Below are positions 1 through 11,132 of a DNA stretch of 64,000 nucleotides, piece after piece. Made by a program: the position numbers and the translations under genes. Each line of letters opens with the position of its first letter. Within the stretch, counting starts at the first letter, position 1. Source of the stretch: Aptenodytes patagonicus (taxonomy: Eukaryota > Chordata > Aves > Sphenisciformes > Spheniscidae); assembly GCF_965638725.1 (NCBI RefSeq), contig NC_134950.1:132695636-132759635 (forward strand). The letters are read 5' to 3'. A model generated the notes under the pieces. The model was not told the origin of the DNA. It made no database searches and saw only the letters and a program-made list of their open reading frames with translations.

Positions 1-1323
1 AGGGAAGTTTTCCCCTCACACACTGATGACCTGTCATAGATTTTAACAGTTCTCTGCGACTTGTCTGTGTGCTCTGCAAAAGAATGGTGATAGTTTCTCA
101 CTCTTTTGTAGAAAGTGAGTGAGAAGCAGCGTGTTGAATTCCCTGATGTAGATGTTTATTTCTGTGCTCAGTCTGTGATAAATATTGATTTAAAATAAAA
201 GCAATATTTTCTTTTCAATTCTCATGTTGAAAAGAATTCATACAAAGTTTTTCTTTGAAACACACTTAAAACCGGGGAAAACTTAAGAAGAATCAACTCA
301 TTTTGAAAACTGGATTATATATTGGGCACACTTTCATGTAAACCTGCATGCCTAAAATGTAGGCACTCAAATTTGGAAGTGTTGGTATGTCACTTTATAT
401 TAAAAGTAGACTACACATTTAAGTAGGAATAAAGTGCTCTTTCTTGAATGGGGGGGGAAAAGTTAATTCTGTCTGGTGAGGTGAAACTCTCATCTGACTG
501 TGAAGCTTGTGCCTTCTTGTGAAAGTGGCACTAAAGTCCTGAATGAACCTAAATACTTCCCTGTAAACAAAAAACAACCAACCAAACAAAAAAACCCTAC
601 TGCCAGTAAAGTTGGGGGAAGAGTTTGCATTTTTTTCCCCTTAAATAAAATAAGGGCACAGTAATGTTAATGGTTGTCTTTTCAGATTGCATTGTGCACA
701 TCTGAAAGCAAATTTGAAAAGTGAACCCTAGAATGATCTAGTTCTTTATTATATTCAGTCAAATGTTTGATAAGACTGCAAATGTTTTAAGTGATATAAA
801 CATACTGGGACTCTAATTAAAATTAAGAACTCTCATACACTAGTTGTACTACAATAAAGAACTATTCTTGTATGCTTTTAGCTTGCATAGTCACAATATT
901 TCAAAAACATTCAATTACTGTAGAGATAGGCAGACTACATGAAATCTTTCTATATTTAATTCCTTGAAAATATAACTAGAAGTCTGAAAGCCATCGGTTA
1001 AATACTGCTGTTCAAATTTTAGTCTTCTGTTCAACTTTTGAAATCAAATTGAAAGCTGTAATTAAGTTAGATCATTTCAGTCAGAAGCACATAATGGATA
1101 CAAAAGTACATAAAGAAGTAGATTATTCTAGGGCTAAGTTTTCAAATTTGCTTTCAGATACGCTGTTTCGTAAACAATTGGTATAAAGAGATACATCTGG
1201 TGTTATGAAACATTATTTGAATAGTATATGGCAAATTATTAAAAGTAAAGATAAGTCACCATGGATTAACTTAAAAGTTTGAGTAGAAATAAAGGGATAG
1301 TAATTCTGTATTCTCCCCTTTAG
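1..1323 (+). other. HACL1: HACL1 intron (3' part), no exon seen
   Basis: AT-rich sequence upstream of the first HACL1 exon in the window. I looked for the preceding exon of the family (the segment before [10 protein letters not shown]) and did not find it, so it lies outside the window. The intron ends in a pyrimidine tract and TAG at 1321-1323. An A/C-rich low-complexity patch lies near 567-598. Nothing else is seen. Confidence 0.7.
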
Positions 1324-1482
1324 GCTTGATGCGGGTACTTTTGGAACGATGGGAGTCGGACTGGCTTTTGCTATAGCAGCTGCAATGGTAGCTAAAGACC
1401 AAACACCTGAAAAGCGAGTCATCTGCGTAGAGGGAGACAGCGCTTTTGGATTTTCTGGGATGGAGGTGGAGACTATTTGTAG
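1324..1482 (+). CDS. HACL1: HACL1 coding exon carrying the first half of the ThDP motif
   Basis: The acceptor is a pyrimidine-rich run ending TAG before 1324; the donor is AG|GTAACT at 1482/1483. One base completes a codon, then 52 codons follow, beginning [20 protein letters not shown] and ending GMEVETIC, with two bases of an Arg codon left over. It includes GDSAFGFSG, the HACL1 version of the GDG start of the thiamine-diphosphate fold motif. Confidence 0.95.
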
Positions 1483-3048
1483 GTAACTGGTTTTTGCTCA
1501 AGAAGACCCTCTTCATGTATTGCCAGGATCAATTTAACTAGAAGGCCAAGGATGCTGCTGTTAGATGGTGTACTCTTAAAAGCACGTGAAAACAAGCCAA
1601 AAAATATACGTGGTCATTTTTATGCTGTTGTGACATTATGTGTTACTAGTGATGAGTAGATCATGTTTCAGGTGGAAGTGATTTTTTTTAATTTATTTTC
1701 CTTTTAAGGAAAAGTAACACTTTTAACACCTTACAGAAAGGTGCAAGTATTTCAGAATTCTTCCAAATACATCTTTTTGTAGATACAACTTGCCAATCCT
1801 GATTATCGTAGTAAACAACAATGGGATTTACACTGGTTTGGATGCAGATGCCTGGAAGGAGATGTTAAAGTTTGGAGATCCTGCTATATGGTGAGCATCT
1901 TCAAAGTACGTTCTGTTAATTAAGGAAGAAGTGACCAAAATGGTCATTCTCTTCACTTTTAATGCTTTGTGATCCAGATTGAAATTTTTCATAAAGTGAA
2001 CTTAGTCTTAGGCTAAGTTCATGTAAGTAAGAACCAGTTACCAAAAGCAAGCAACCAACCTAATTCCAGACTATTGTTTACACAACAGTGCAGCAGAGAG
2101 ATGACTATTAGTTGTCTCAGGTTCCAGCAGCAGTTCAGGCCACACAATGCAGAGTTCATAGTGGGCTAACCTCCAAAATCATGATAATCTCCAAAATTAC
2201 CTGAGACTTGTGTTCTGAGTTTACACTGGGCTCCTGCTACCCTATAAACATAGTTTAAGCGGTATAGGAAATACAGTTCTTCCAGCCCAGAAGAATTCAT
2301 CAGGCCAGCACAATAATCATCTTACACTTTAAAATCAGTGCTGAAGTAATTGGTCCCTCTGGCAATTCTTCCCTGCCATTAATCAGAGGTTTTCCTTCTC
2401 GTTACAGTGTACCTCCTGTTTCTCTCCTGCCAAATTCACACTATGAGGAAATTATGTCTGCCTTTGGAGGTAAAGGATACTTCGTTAAAACGCCAGAAGA
2501 ATTGCAGAATGCCCTGAAAGCAAGTGTCACTGACAAGCAAACACCTTCTCTTATAAATGTAATGATTGATCCACAGTCTGAGAGAAAGAAACAGGTACGT
2601 ATATGTTTTCCCTTCTTTTTCTGCAAGCTTCATGTGGGCAAGCCTCTGAAATCCTCAGGAAGTATCAGTTAAACTGCAGAGAAGGCAGAGATAGTTGCAG
2701 GGCAGAAAGATTGTCTTTAGATTTGGTAGATAGGAGAGTGGATGCTTTTACACTGTCCCATCTGCTTTCCTTGTTTTTTGGGGTTTTTTTTATTTTTTTT
2801 CCGTTGGCTATTATTAATGCATAGTGTCTTTAATGACTGTTCCCAGAATTTATGGTTGTTCCTTTCCATTCCTGACAAAATGAGATGAAACGTTTTTAAG
2901 CAGTCTTTATTTCCTGTGGATTCCATCTGGTACTTAATACATATTTGTATCCTGTTCCTCTTACTGTTTGTCCATTCTGATATGTTTTTTTATTCTGGTG
3001 GGTTTTTTGCTTCCAGGAATTTCCCTGGCTGACTCGTTCTAACCTGTA
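1324..3048 (+). CDS. HACL1: 2-hydroxyacyl-CoA lyase 1, C-terminal part (four last coding exons, gene partial at 5' side)
   Basis: Peroxisomal thiamine-diphosphate (ThDP) enzyme that cleaves 2-hydroxyacyl-CoA made during alpha-oxidation of 3-methyl-branched and 2-hydroxy fatty acids into formyl-CoA and a shortened aldehyde. Coding segments 1324-1482, 1783-1890, 2408-2594 and 3017-3048 join in frame (phases 2, 2, 0) and give about 160 C-terminal residues; the family protein is about 578 residues (human, from memory), so the first two thirds lie before the window. The ThDP/Mg binding motif of the family is visible as [10 protein letters not shown] followed after about 20 residues by VVNNNGIY. 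The protein ends LTRSNL, a PTS1-like peroxisomal import signal. All junctions are GT-AG. Identification rests on close residue-by-residue agreement with vertebrate HACL1 and on COLQ being the next gene downstream, as in human. Confidence 0.95.
1483..1782 (+). other. HACL1: HACL1 intron
   Basis: A 300-base intron with GT...AG ends. I see no other feature in it. Confidence 0.85.
1783..1890 (+). CDS. HACL1: HACL1 coding exon carrying the NNN end of the ThDP motif
   Basis: The acceptor ...TTTTTGTAG ends at 1782; the donor TG|GTGAGC lies at 1890/1891. The first base completes the Arg codon, then [16 protein letters not shown] follows, in which the NN pair ends the ThDP/Mg binding motif, and then [18 protein letters not shown]. 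Two bases of a Cys codon remain for the next exon. Confidence 0.95.
1891..2407 (+). other. HACL1: HACL1 intron
   Basis: A 517-base intron with GT...CAG ends. I see no repeat or exon inside. Confidence 0.85.
2408..2594 (+). CDS. HACL1: HACL1 coding exon, penultimate
   Basis: The acceptor TTACAG ends at 2407; the donor CAG|GTACGT lies at 2594/2595. One base completes Cys, then 62 codons, [20 protein letters not shown] through [16 protein letters not shown], end in phase 0. The sequence matches the C-terminal ThDP-enzyme region of HACL1 almost throughout. Confidence 0.95.
2595..3016 (+). other. HACL1: HACL1 last intron
   Basis: A 422-base intron, T-rich in its middle (about 2770-2802), ending TTCCAG at 3016. 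No other feature is seen. Confidence 0.85.
3017..3048 (+). CDS. HACL1: HACL1 terminal coding exon with peroxisomal signal
   Basis: Ten codons, [10 protein letters not shown], and the stop TAG at 3046-3048. The final tripeptide SNL fits the PTS1 pattern (small residue, polar or basic residue, Leu/Met) read by PEX5; the human protein ends SNM as I recall it. The exon is far too short to be found by open-frame scanning and is supported by frame continuity with the previous exon and by homology. Confidence 0.93.
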
Positions 3049-3612
3049 GCAGATGATGAAGATAATGGTGGTGCAAGGCAGTGCATTAAGCAAAACTGAA
3101 TTGGTTTCCAGAAGTGGAACTGGTACAACTCTCTTTTACATAAGCATTGGAACAAAGTGGGATTTTAGAACTGCTATTAGAGGAATCTTTATTTGCTGAA
3201 ATTAAGTGATTGTAAAATGAACAAGACACATATGAATGTACACCAGGCCTTCTAGCAGATTGTACAGAAACACCGATGATAAAATTGCATGCTTTTTCTT
3301 TTCCTCAGAGTCATACCCATCAAGATTTGTGAATTAAAATCTTGGATGTTCTGGATGAAGGGAGTAAGCTGAGGGTTTTGTACTGACAGAAACATAGAAG
3401 TTTTTGGCAGTCTGCAATTATAGTAACTTCATTTTTAACCGACCACCAGCATGCTACTTGTTGGAGACTTTGTCCTGTCAGGACCAAAACAAAGCATCTT
3501 GTTGTGAAGAAGTGCTGATTGGCCTCATTATGCATTGAAGCCCATTGGGTTGATAGTCACTTCGTAATTTTACAGGTTGCTTTTTCAGCTTCTACTGCAT
3601 GTAGAAGTAGTG

Positions 3613-3618
3613 TATTAA
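3613..3618 (+). promoter_or_regulatory. HACL1: candidate poly(A) signal (ATTAAA) for HACL1
   Basis: ATTAAA lies about 565 bases after the HACL1 stop and is followed by a T/G-rich stretch (about 3640-3670), as expected downstream of a cleavage site. This would give a short 3' UTR. A canonical AATAAA exists only further on, at 4981, so the true end is open. Confidence 0.4.
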
Positions 3619-4980
3619 AAATGCAGATTTACTCAAGGGCTGAGTTTGTCTATTGCATTTGGTTTTGTTAACTGGGACTTACGGTGCTTGCAGGAAAAAA
3701 AAAAAATCTTAGATTTTTGTTTGAAGTTTTGCTCTTTGCAAAGGCATATCATCCCTGTAGGCTGAAAACAGGACTGGATTTATTAGTGAGATTTCCAGAT
3801 CATAAATCTTTCTAATCAGAAGCATTTAAAAAAAAAAAACAACAACAAAAGAACGAAAAAAGACCAAAACCAAAAAAACCCTCACCAGAACAAACAAACA
3901 AAAAGTGTTAGGCTGGAGCTTAATGTTCAGTTTGGCTGGCATCACAAAGCAACCACCAGCATTCACGCTGTGGCTGGCTAATTGTGCAACAAAGGTTCTT
4001 CATATGATGTACTTACTGTATAGAAACTCAGTGCCTAGCTCACACTGACTGTGATGCAGAGCTAACATTTAAAGGAGGTAATTGGCCTACCTGAGGTTCT
4101 GTCTGCTGTGTTTTCATCTGTTGTTGCATTTGACAATCTGACTGACTTCAAAAATGAAGTAGTTCTTTCTCTATGCTTCCATCATGGCCTACAGCAGCTA
4201 CTATTCAGCATACTACTAAGCAGGTTACTTTATATTTACATCTGTTCTTAAATGTACTGGGAGGTTCTCTGTTGTTACATATGTAAAAGGGAAAATTCTG
4301 GCTCTGATTTGGGTTTTGGTTGCTTTCTTGTCTATTATTCCATTGACATTAAGTTTTAGTTAACTAGTGGAAGGCACTTGGATGACCCAAGAAAGAGGCT
4401 GGCAGGGGATCCTGGCCTACAGTTAGGTTTGTTGCAAAAAGCTTGACTTACTAGTTCTTGCACTTCAGTCTGGGTCTGGCACGAGGCCATGGGTTACTGT
4501 TAGGCAGAGGAATGTCTCCGCACACTCGTGCGGAAAGATAGTATCTGACATGAGCAAGAGTACCGCAGTCTGACTAGAGGTACCACTTCTTGTTATGTGT
4601 GTGGGAATAGCCACATGGCACTATGAATGCTTGAGTCCAGAAAGGTAACATCCTTAGGAGGGCTAAGAAGTGCAAAAAGAGGAAAAACTGTAGAATGGAT
4701 ACAATTCATGAATGAGTGTAAGGCTGCTGAGACGTCAGAGTTGCTATGTTCTCTGGGGTACTCTGCGAGGAATGTGGAACAACGTTGGATCTTGTCACCA
4801 ATTCTGTTTCGTTCTTCTTTTTAACTCTCAAAAATTGATTTTAGTATGTTGGAGTGATTAAACACAATACCTTATGATGACGTAAAATATCTGTAAGAGT
4901 TAATGCTGGGACTGACCACAGGGGTAATCATTTGCACTAGATAAGCAAATGCAGAAATTCTTGTTTTATATTTGAAAATT

Positions 4981-4986
4981 AATAAA
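4981..4986 (+). promoter_or_regulatory. HACL1: alternative distal poly(A) signal (AATAAA) for HACL1
   Basis: A canonical AATAAA followed by a T-rich and then TG-rich stretch (about 4994-5055). If used, the HACL1 3' UTR would be about 1.95 kb. Only transcript ends can decide between this and the ATTAAA at 3613. Confidence 0.35.
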
Positions 4987-7900
4987 AAGTGATTTTCATC
5001 CTGTTTCTCCTTTAATGAGAGTATTTGATTTATGTCAGCATTTTGTGTCAGCCGTTGGAGATCAGCTTACGTTGGATTTTTAGAAAAGCTGTCGAATAAC
5101 CACAATAACATGCACAATTCATTTTAATAAGTCAAGATGCCTGGAAAATGGAAAGCAAAGAATTTGAAAGCGTGGGGAGGCGGTAACATAATTGATAACA
5201 TCAGTTTGGATTTCATTGAGCTTTTAAAAAGCTCAGAAAATAATTAACACTGCATTTCTTATAGCTTTAAACTAGACTAATACGATGATATAATAGAAGT
5301 TCTTAGGTTGTAATGACTAGGTTTTTTGAGGCGAGAGTACGCCATTTCCATATAAAACCAAGGAGAGTGAAATCTGTACTACTTTGTTTATATAGCTTAC
5401 CTGCTTGATACTATGTTTTACACCAGGGAGTTGCATCTAAGAGGAGTGTTAGGCAGATGAAACTACATGAAAGAAAACAGTTTCAGAGATGAGACAGAAA
5501 CAAAAGGTATCTCTGAAATGTCCTAATTGTATTAAAAGGACCAAAACATTACAGACGTCATAAGTCTGGGGAATGCTGACCCGTGTGGCTTTAGCCAACT
5601 CAAAATTTTTCCTCAAGGCCAGAGCATGGAATTAAAGGTATCGAACAGACTCAAGACACCAAACTCAAGAGGAAGAAAATGCCTGGGCCTCAGCTGAGGG
5701 AAGATGCTGTGGAAGAGGTACTGAGTGTAATTTACTGAGACATACCAGGAGAAGTTAGTGTTTAAATAAGGCACAGTTCTGAGTCTTTTTCTTATCGTGG
5801 CTTTCAGGTAAATAAAGAAAATTTGAAATTTTGCTGTACCTGTCATGGGTGACCTCCATCAATCATTAGTCTAGTTCCTGTGAAAACTTTTCTTACAGGG
5901 GCCTGCTCAGTTCATGTGGTTGGGAAACCCAGAAGTTCAGGCCAGCAGCACTTGTCCTCTTCAAAAGGAGGACACCGGCATGCATGAAAGGGTTTGGGAA
6001 CCTGGGACCAACAAGTGGTACAGGAAAAGTATAACAGGGATGTCCAAAACCCAGCAGGCAATTTAACTATGGGACCGCAGGTGAAACCATCAGCAGCCAC
6101 AACAAAATCGCCAGGTATAAGGAATAAGTAGTAAGGTTTGTTACTGTCTCAGCACCTCACAAGATAGTTTAAGGTGTTGAGTATGTGTTCCTGCAGCCTT
6201 TTGGTATGCTCAGCTTGCTAACAGGTTTAGTTTGCATATATATTTTATATTTTAATAATTATGTTTCACCTTTAGTATGCAATGAACTCTGTAGGCTGTC
6301 TGCCCTGTGAACGTTTGGGTATGTGTCATGTATGCTTGCCTTCAATTGTTACAGCCATATAGCATATATCCATTTTGATGAGGAATCAGATGTATACTTG
6401 GTCTGGCTAGATTTGGTTTTAAGCACGCATGCAAAATCCCAAGTACACTTAAAACAAGCGGCAATGCATCTTCAGGCCTGCCACTCCGTACCTGAGAAAC
6501 TAGCACACACTGGCTGTAAGCTGTAGTAACAGTCCTATTGAGAATTGTGAGTGACTTCTGCCCTGACTACTTTGTTCCTTTATAGGCTGGAATCAAAATC
6601 CCCATTGCAGTTCTTTTTATGCTATTTAAGGAGCTTGATGGCTGTGCTTAATAGAGAAAAGAGTGCTTGGCACTCCCCTGCTTAGTGATATTCTGAGGTC
6701 AGACCAGGTATCGGAGCTGATCATCCTTATGACATACAGGCAATGCGACTTCTGCCGATTTATTTACTTATAATTGAATATTGTAATGAGTCAGAAACAG
6801 CTATTCTGAAGGAGACATTTGCTATTTCTTTTGATGATTTGATTGAAACCAGATGGACAAGGTTTAAAGAGGCCCTCAGTAAAGCAGACCCTTCCAGCTA
6901 ATTATGGCACACGCTAATATTAATGAGAATTATTTCAGTGTCTGTTCTTTCCAGGAATCTCTAGGCTGCCTGAAATAGTGCAGAAATAAGTAAAGAGAAA
7001 TTAATAGAATGACAATTTGCTTGCTTGAGTCACTACTCTAAGAAATTTTTGGGTTTCATCAATCTTTTCAAGGGAATGATAGAGAAGATAAGGAAGCACG
7101 CTACTGAAAATGTTGCATAGAACAGTTTAATCCAGAATTTTTTTACTTTTTGTCAGCTACAGGATGTCTGAGCAATCCAACTAGCAATTAGTTGTGTAAT
7201 ACCTTGGGTCAAATTCTAAAATGGATGCAGAGAAAGGATGCTTTTGAAGACAGGATGTGGATTGCTGTATTTTGGAGTTGAAGAAATGGATTAGCAACCC
7301 ATCTAGGGTTGTGTAAATGACCATGGACACATGAATGTCGGCAGCTTAGAACATCTTTGCACACAGCTGATGGGAGACTTCCTCTCGTACTTAGTGTTGG
7401 TAATGCTACCACATGAGGAAGATGATAGTGGAAGATTCATATAAGCCTTTTTAGACCTCCAGTCTACACAGCAACGTCAGTTTTCGTGGCTCTTGCTTCC
7501 AGAAAGCAATCACTATTCCTGGGCATGAATTTTGTGCAGTGACTACCTGTAGCTGTTGTGGCATGAAACTTAGCGTAACCTGCAAGCCTACCTGAGAACC
7601 AAATTGTTGGGCAGAGAGGCCCTTCTGCTCTACTTACGGTGGCTACAGCGGGTTTGTGTACCTCTGCATCACCTGGCAGCTGCAGTGGTGACTGCAGTGA
7701 CAACATACACTCAGGCACTCATCCAGGCTAGAGCTCCACAGTGTCCAGATACAAGTCCCTCTCTAATGAAATCAGCCCATTAAAAGTATAAAAAAAAACA
7801 GTTGGCACTTTTTTGAAGTGTTTGAAGAACTTGTCATCTGTCTCCTTGGCACTGTCATTAAGATAATGTGCACGTATGGCATTTTATAGACCTTGGCCCT

Positions 7901-10900
7901 GGGAGGTGCTGATATCAATACTGGCGGGCTTGCAGGCACACCGCAAGTTCCAGCCAAAGCCGTGCATCCTTGTTACAGCAAGGAGACACGGCTGGGATTT
8001 AGGTATGAAAGCCTCATTAGCCAGGCCATAAACCTTCTGCTTGCTCTGCAAAAACAGGGATATCACTCAAGTGCTCAGAAAATAAGTAAAAATTATGTTA
8101 GGAAAAATTAATACTTCGGCCCTATCAGGGATTTTAAGCTCCCACAGATAAGCAGCTAGTGCTGGGCCTCGTTCTATGTAGTTGAAATCAGTGAGACCTT
8201 TATTACTGAATTTAGTGTGAGAGCTGGTTTTTCTCAAAGTTTTCATGCCTGTGTGCCAAATTGCCACTTGGTAAGGATGTCTTAAATACAAATGATTGAA
8301 GCTTCAAAAGTAGGACTTTGTAACAGAAATGCTAATGCAGCCTTAATTATAGCCCCCTAATTCTGCAAAGGGAGCTGGGAAAATGCGTTTGTCTAGTTAG
8401 GTTAGACTCAGCTGTTATCCTGTGTTTGGAAGACGACAACCCTGGCATACCGGAATGACTGGGCAGCGTGCAGTGCCCAGCCATTTTGTATGCTGCCACA
8501 GTAACAGTGCGGCCTGGGCTTCAAAATTTGAAGCACTGTAAAAAGGCAAAGCCTCTCCACCCATAGCCGGAACCCAGCACCCCTTGAAATCAGCATGAAA
8601 TCTGCCATCAGCTTGCAAAAACACAGCAGCTTTAAAACGTAGGTGTGGGCTGCCCGACAGATAGGGTGCCAGAGAAGTCTCATGGAGTTCTGTTTGCTGT
8701 AGTGTCACGGTCAGCACTTGTGGCCATCCATTTGCTTAAAAAAAAAAAAAGAGGCAAATTTGGCAACATACTGCTACTTCTTCCTACTGTTCTACTGTGA
8801 CCTATTTCTTTACCCATCCCCAGCTTTATACTGTTGGTTCTTTTGTCAGGCCTTTGGATTAAGAGGTGAGTGTTGTCCTCTGCTACTGCTCCCCAAGTGG
8901 GTTCAGCAGCTCTGCTCCTGGTTTTGCATTCTGCCCAGAGGTATCCATGAGAGGAGAGGAAAAACAGCCATGGGAAAGTGAGGCATCATACTATTTTAAA
9001 GACAAGGTATCTGAAGCTTTTTCAGGCCCTGATATGACTCGGCACCTATGCACATGCTTCATTTCAGGAGCAGCTTCATTGATTTCACTTGCATGCCTGA
9101 GGTTACGCTCATGATTAAGTCTTCTGACTTCTCCAGGTTACCTTCTGATTAAGTCCTCTCCTCATCAGTGGTGCTCTGGCCACTCATCTCATAGGGAACC
9201 TCTACAGAAGGCTACAGGAGGCTCCACAGAAGGCTCTAAGGTGTGTATGCACTGGTGTTCGGATCCATGTTTGCTTGCATCTTAATGGTGTCATGGGCTG
9301 TAGTGCAGTACAAAAATCGGGTGCTGCATTGCCAGCATCCATGAAACTCTCTGGAATGGAGAGTTCTGAGGCCAGAGTGAGTGTTAAAACAATAATGTTA
9401 ATATTTTTTGCAGAAAGAATCTTCACAGAGAAAAAAAAGAAAATTGTGCTTTTTGGTGTTTAATTGATAGGGCTTTTTGGCAAGCTAGATGAGAAATCGC
9501 TTAAATTAGGAGTTGTGAGAGCCAATTACTGCCAGATATTCTTCTGTTCTGTGCCTCCAGCAGCACTGCAGTGATACTAGTACAGGCAGTGAGTTCTGCA
9601 GACCTTTACTAATACAAGTAAATAACAGCAATAAACAATCCAAATAAAAACAAGATGAAAGAATTACCCTGCAGACCATTTCCATCTCCTCTAGATGTAA
9701 ATATCAAGAGCAGACTGAGTTATAGCTATAACTTGTTTGTGGTTCACCCACCACCCTCGGATGCTAAAGGTTATTTATCCACTTGCATACTAGTAACTGT
9801 AGATCTCAGCTGGCCAGGACTCCCATTCTCAGGGCCACTGTACACATGGATTAACACGGGCATCCTCTTTTTTCCAGTGGAACTTTTTTCTGTGAATAAT
9901 TCTAGGATTTTGCATGTTTGTCCAGGATTTCTAAATGCCTGGCAATTCTGGATGTATCTCTTGATTCTGTGCAGACTTGTGAGCGTGTGTGGTGAGTGCA
10001 TCTCATCCAAGAAGCATTGAGTACTGTACAAATGTCCTGCATGGTGGTCTGCTCCTGTGTGGTAGATACAGGACAATCAGAACATGATGGACAAGGTTGG
10101 TGGCTATATATCCACCAAATAACCATCTAGTAGCTGAACATCTTGAGGAGCTGCCAGACTTTCTGCACATTTGATCAACCCATTCAGCAAGTCCATGGGA
10201 TTCCTGCCTCTAGATTTTTACAGCACGTGCACGCATCGTAGGGAAGCATAGGCTTTCTGCATGTCTACTGCATTATGTATATGGACATATTTCTGCCATT
10301 CATGCCCTGCCATTGTGCAAAATTTTATACAATCCCACAGCGAATGCTAAATGATTTGCAGTTTGGAAGGCAAGGTCTAAAAGGCAGATAAACAGGAAAG
10401 GGGAAGAAGAGTAATGTTATAAAGGTCAGTGGCTGAATTGTTTTAAAATTGTTCTACTTCGTTGTGCCTTCCAACATTAAAAGGCCACGGTGGGGTGGTT
10501 CTGATAGCTTTGAAAGAAGCCACTTGGCATTACCCCATAATCTTTAATCATGTTCAGGACTCTTTTACGCTGTAGTTTGTTCCATTATCATCAGTAGAAA
10601 AAGAAATGTATGCATGGGGATTACTAATAGGAGGAAAAAAGTGAAGGACTGAGCCTTTGAAATAGGTCTGAAGGTGCAAAGTTAGAGTTTGGAGCTCAAC
10701 TTTCTAAAAATGGGGTGAGAGCTGGGCTGCTCTGGAAACAAATAACCTCTGAAAGGTGTAAAAAGAAATCAGATTCCCTAGCCAGTTTTGCATTTCTGCA
10801 AATACGGAGTATAGAGAAAAGAGGAGGTCAGAAGGCCACTACTTGTTGTGCAATGTATAACATCCATTAAGTGGCTAATTTGCAGGAAGGGCTGCTTTTG

Positions 10901-10913
10901 GAAGTTGCTAGGT

Positions 10914-10960
10914 ATCAATGTCCTGCCTTTACCAGGACATCAATGTCCTGCCTTCACCCT
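10914..10960. repeat. 25-bp imperfect tandem duplication
   Basis: The unit beginning ATCAATGTCCTGCCTT occurs at about 10914 and again at about 10939; the copies diverge at their 3' ends. It lies in intergenic DNA. Confidence 0.7.
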
Positions 10961-11088
10961 GTTCATCCAGTGGGTAATCTGAAGACTTACTAGCACTGGC
11001 TTGCCTTTAGCTGGCCAGCTGCCCTGTGACCTGATACCCTGCTGGGTGACTGGCACGAGTGGAGCTGTCGATTAAGTCAGAACTTTCT

Positions 11089-11132
11089 CATGTGATTGAA
11101 TTTACTTCATCATGTGGTTGAATTTATTTCAT
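11089..11132. repeat. 22-bp tandem duplication
   Basis: Two adjacent 22-base copies (11089-11110 and 11111-11132) that differ at two positions (A/G and C/T). It lies in intergenic DNA. Confidence 0.85.

Noticed and set aside
9655..10020. 121-codon + strand frame in the HACL1-COLQ spacer
   Set aside because: There is no recognisable motif and no promoter or splice context; an antisense frame overlaps it.
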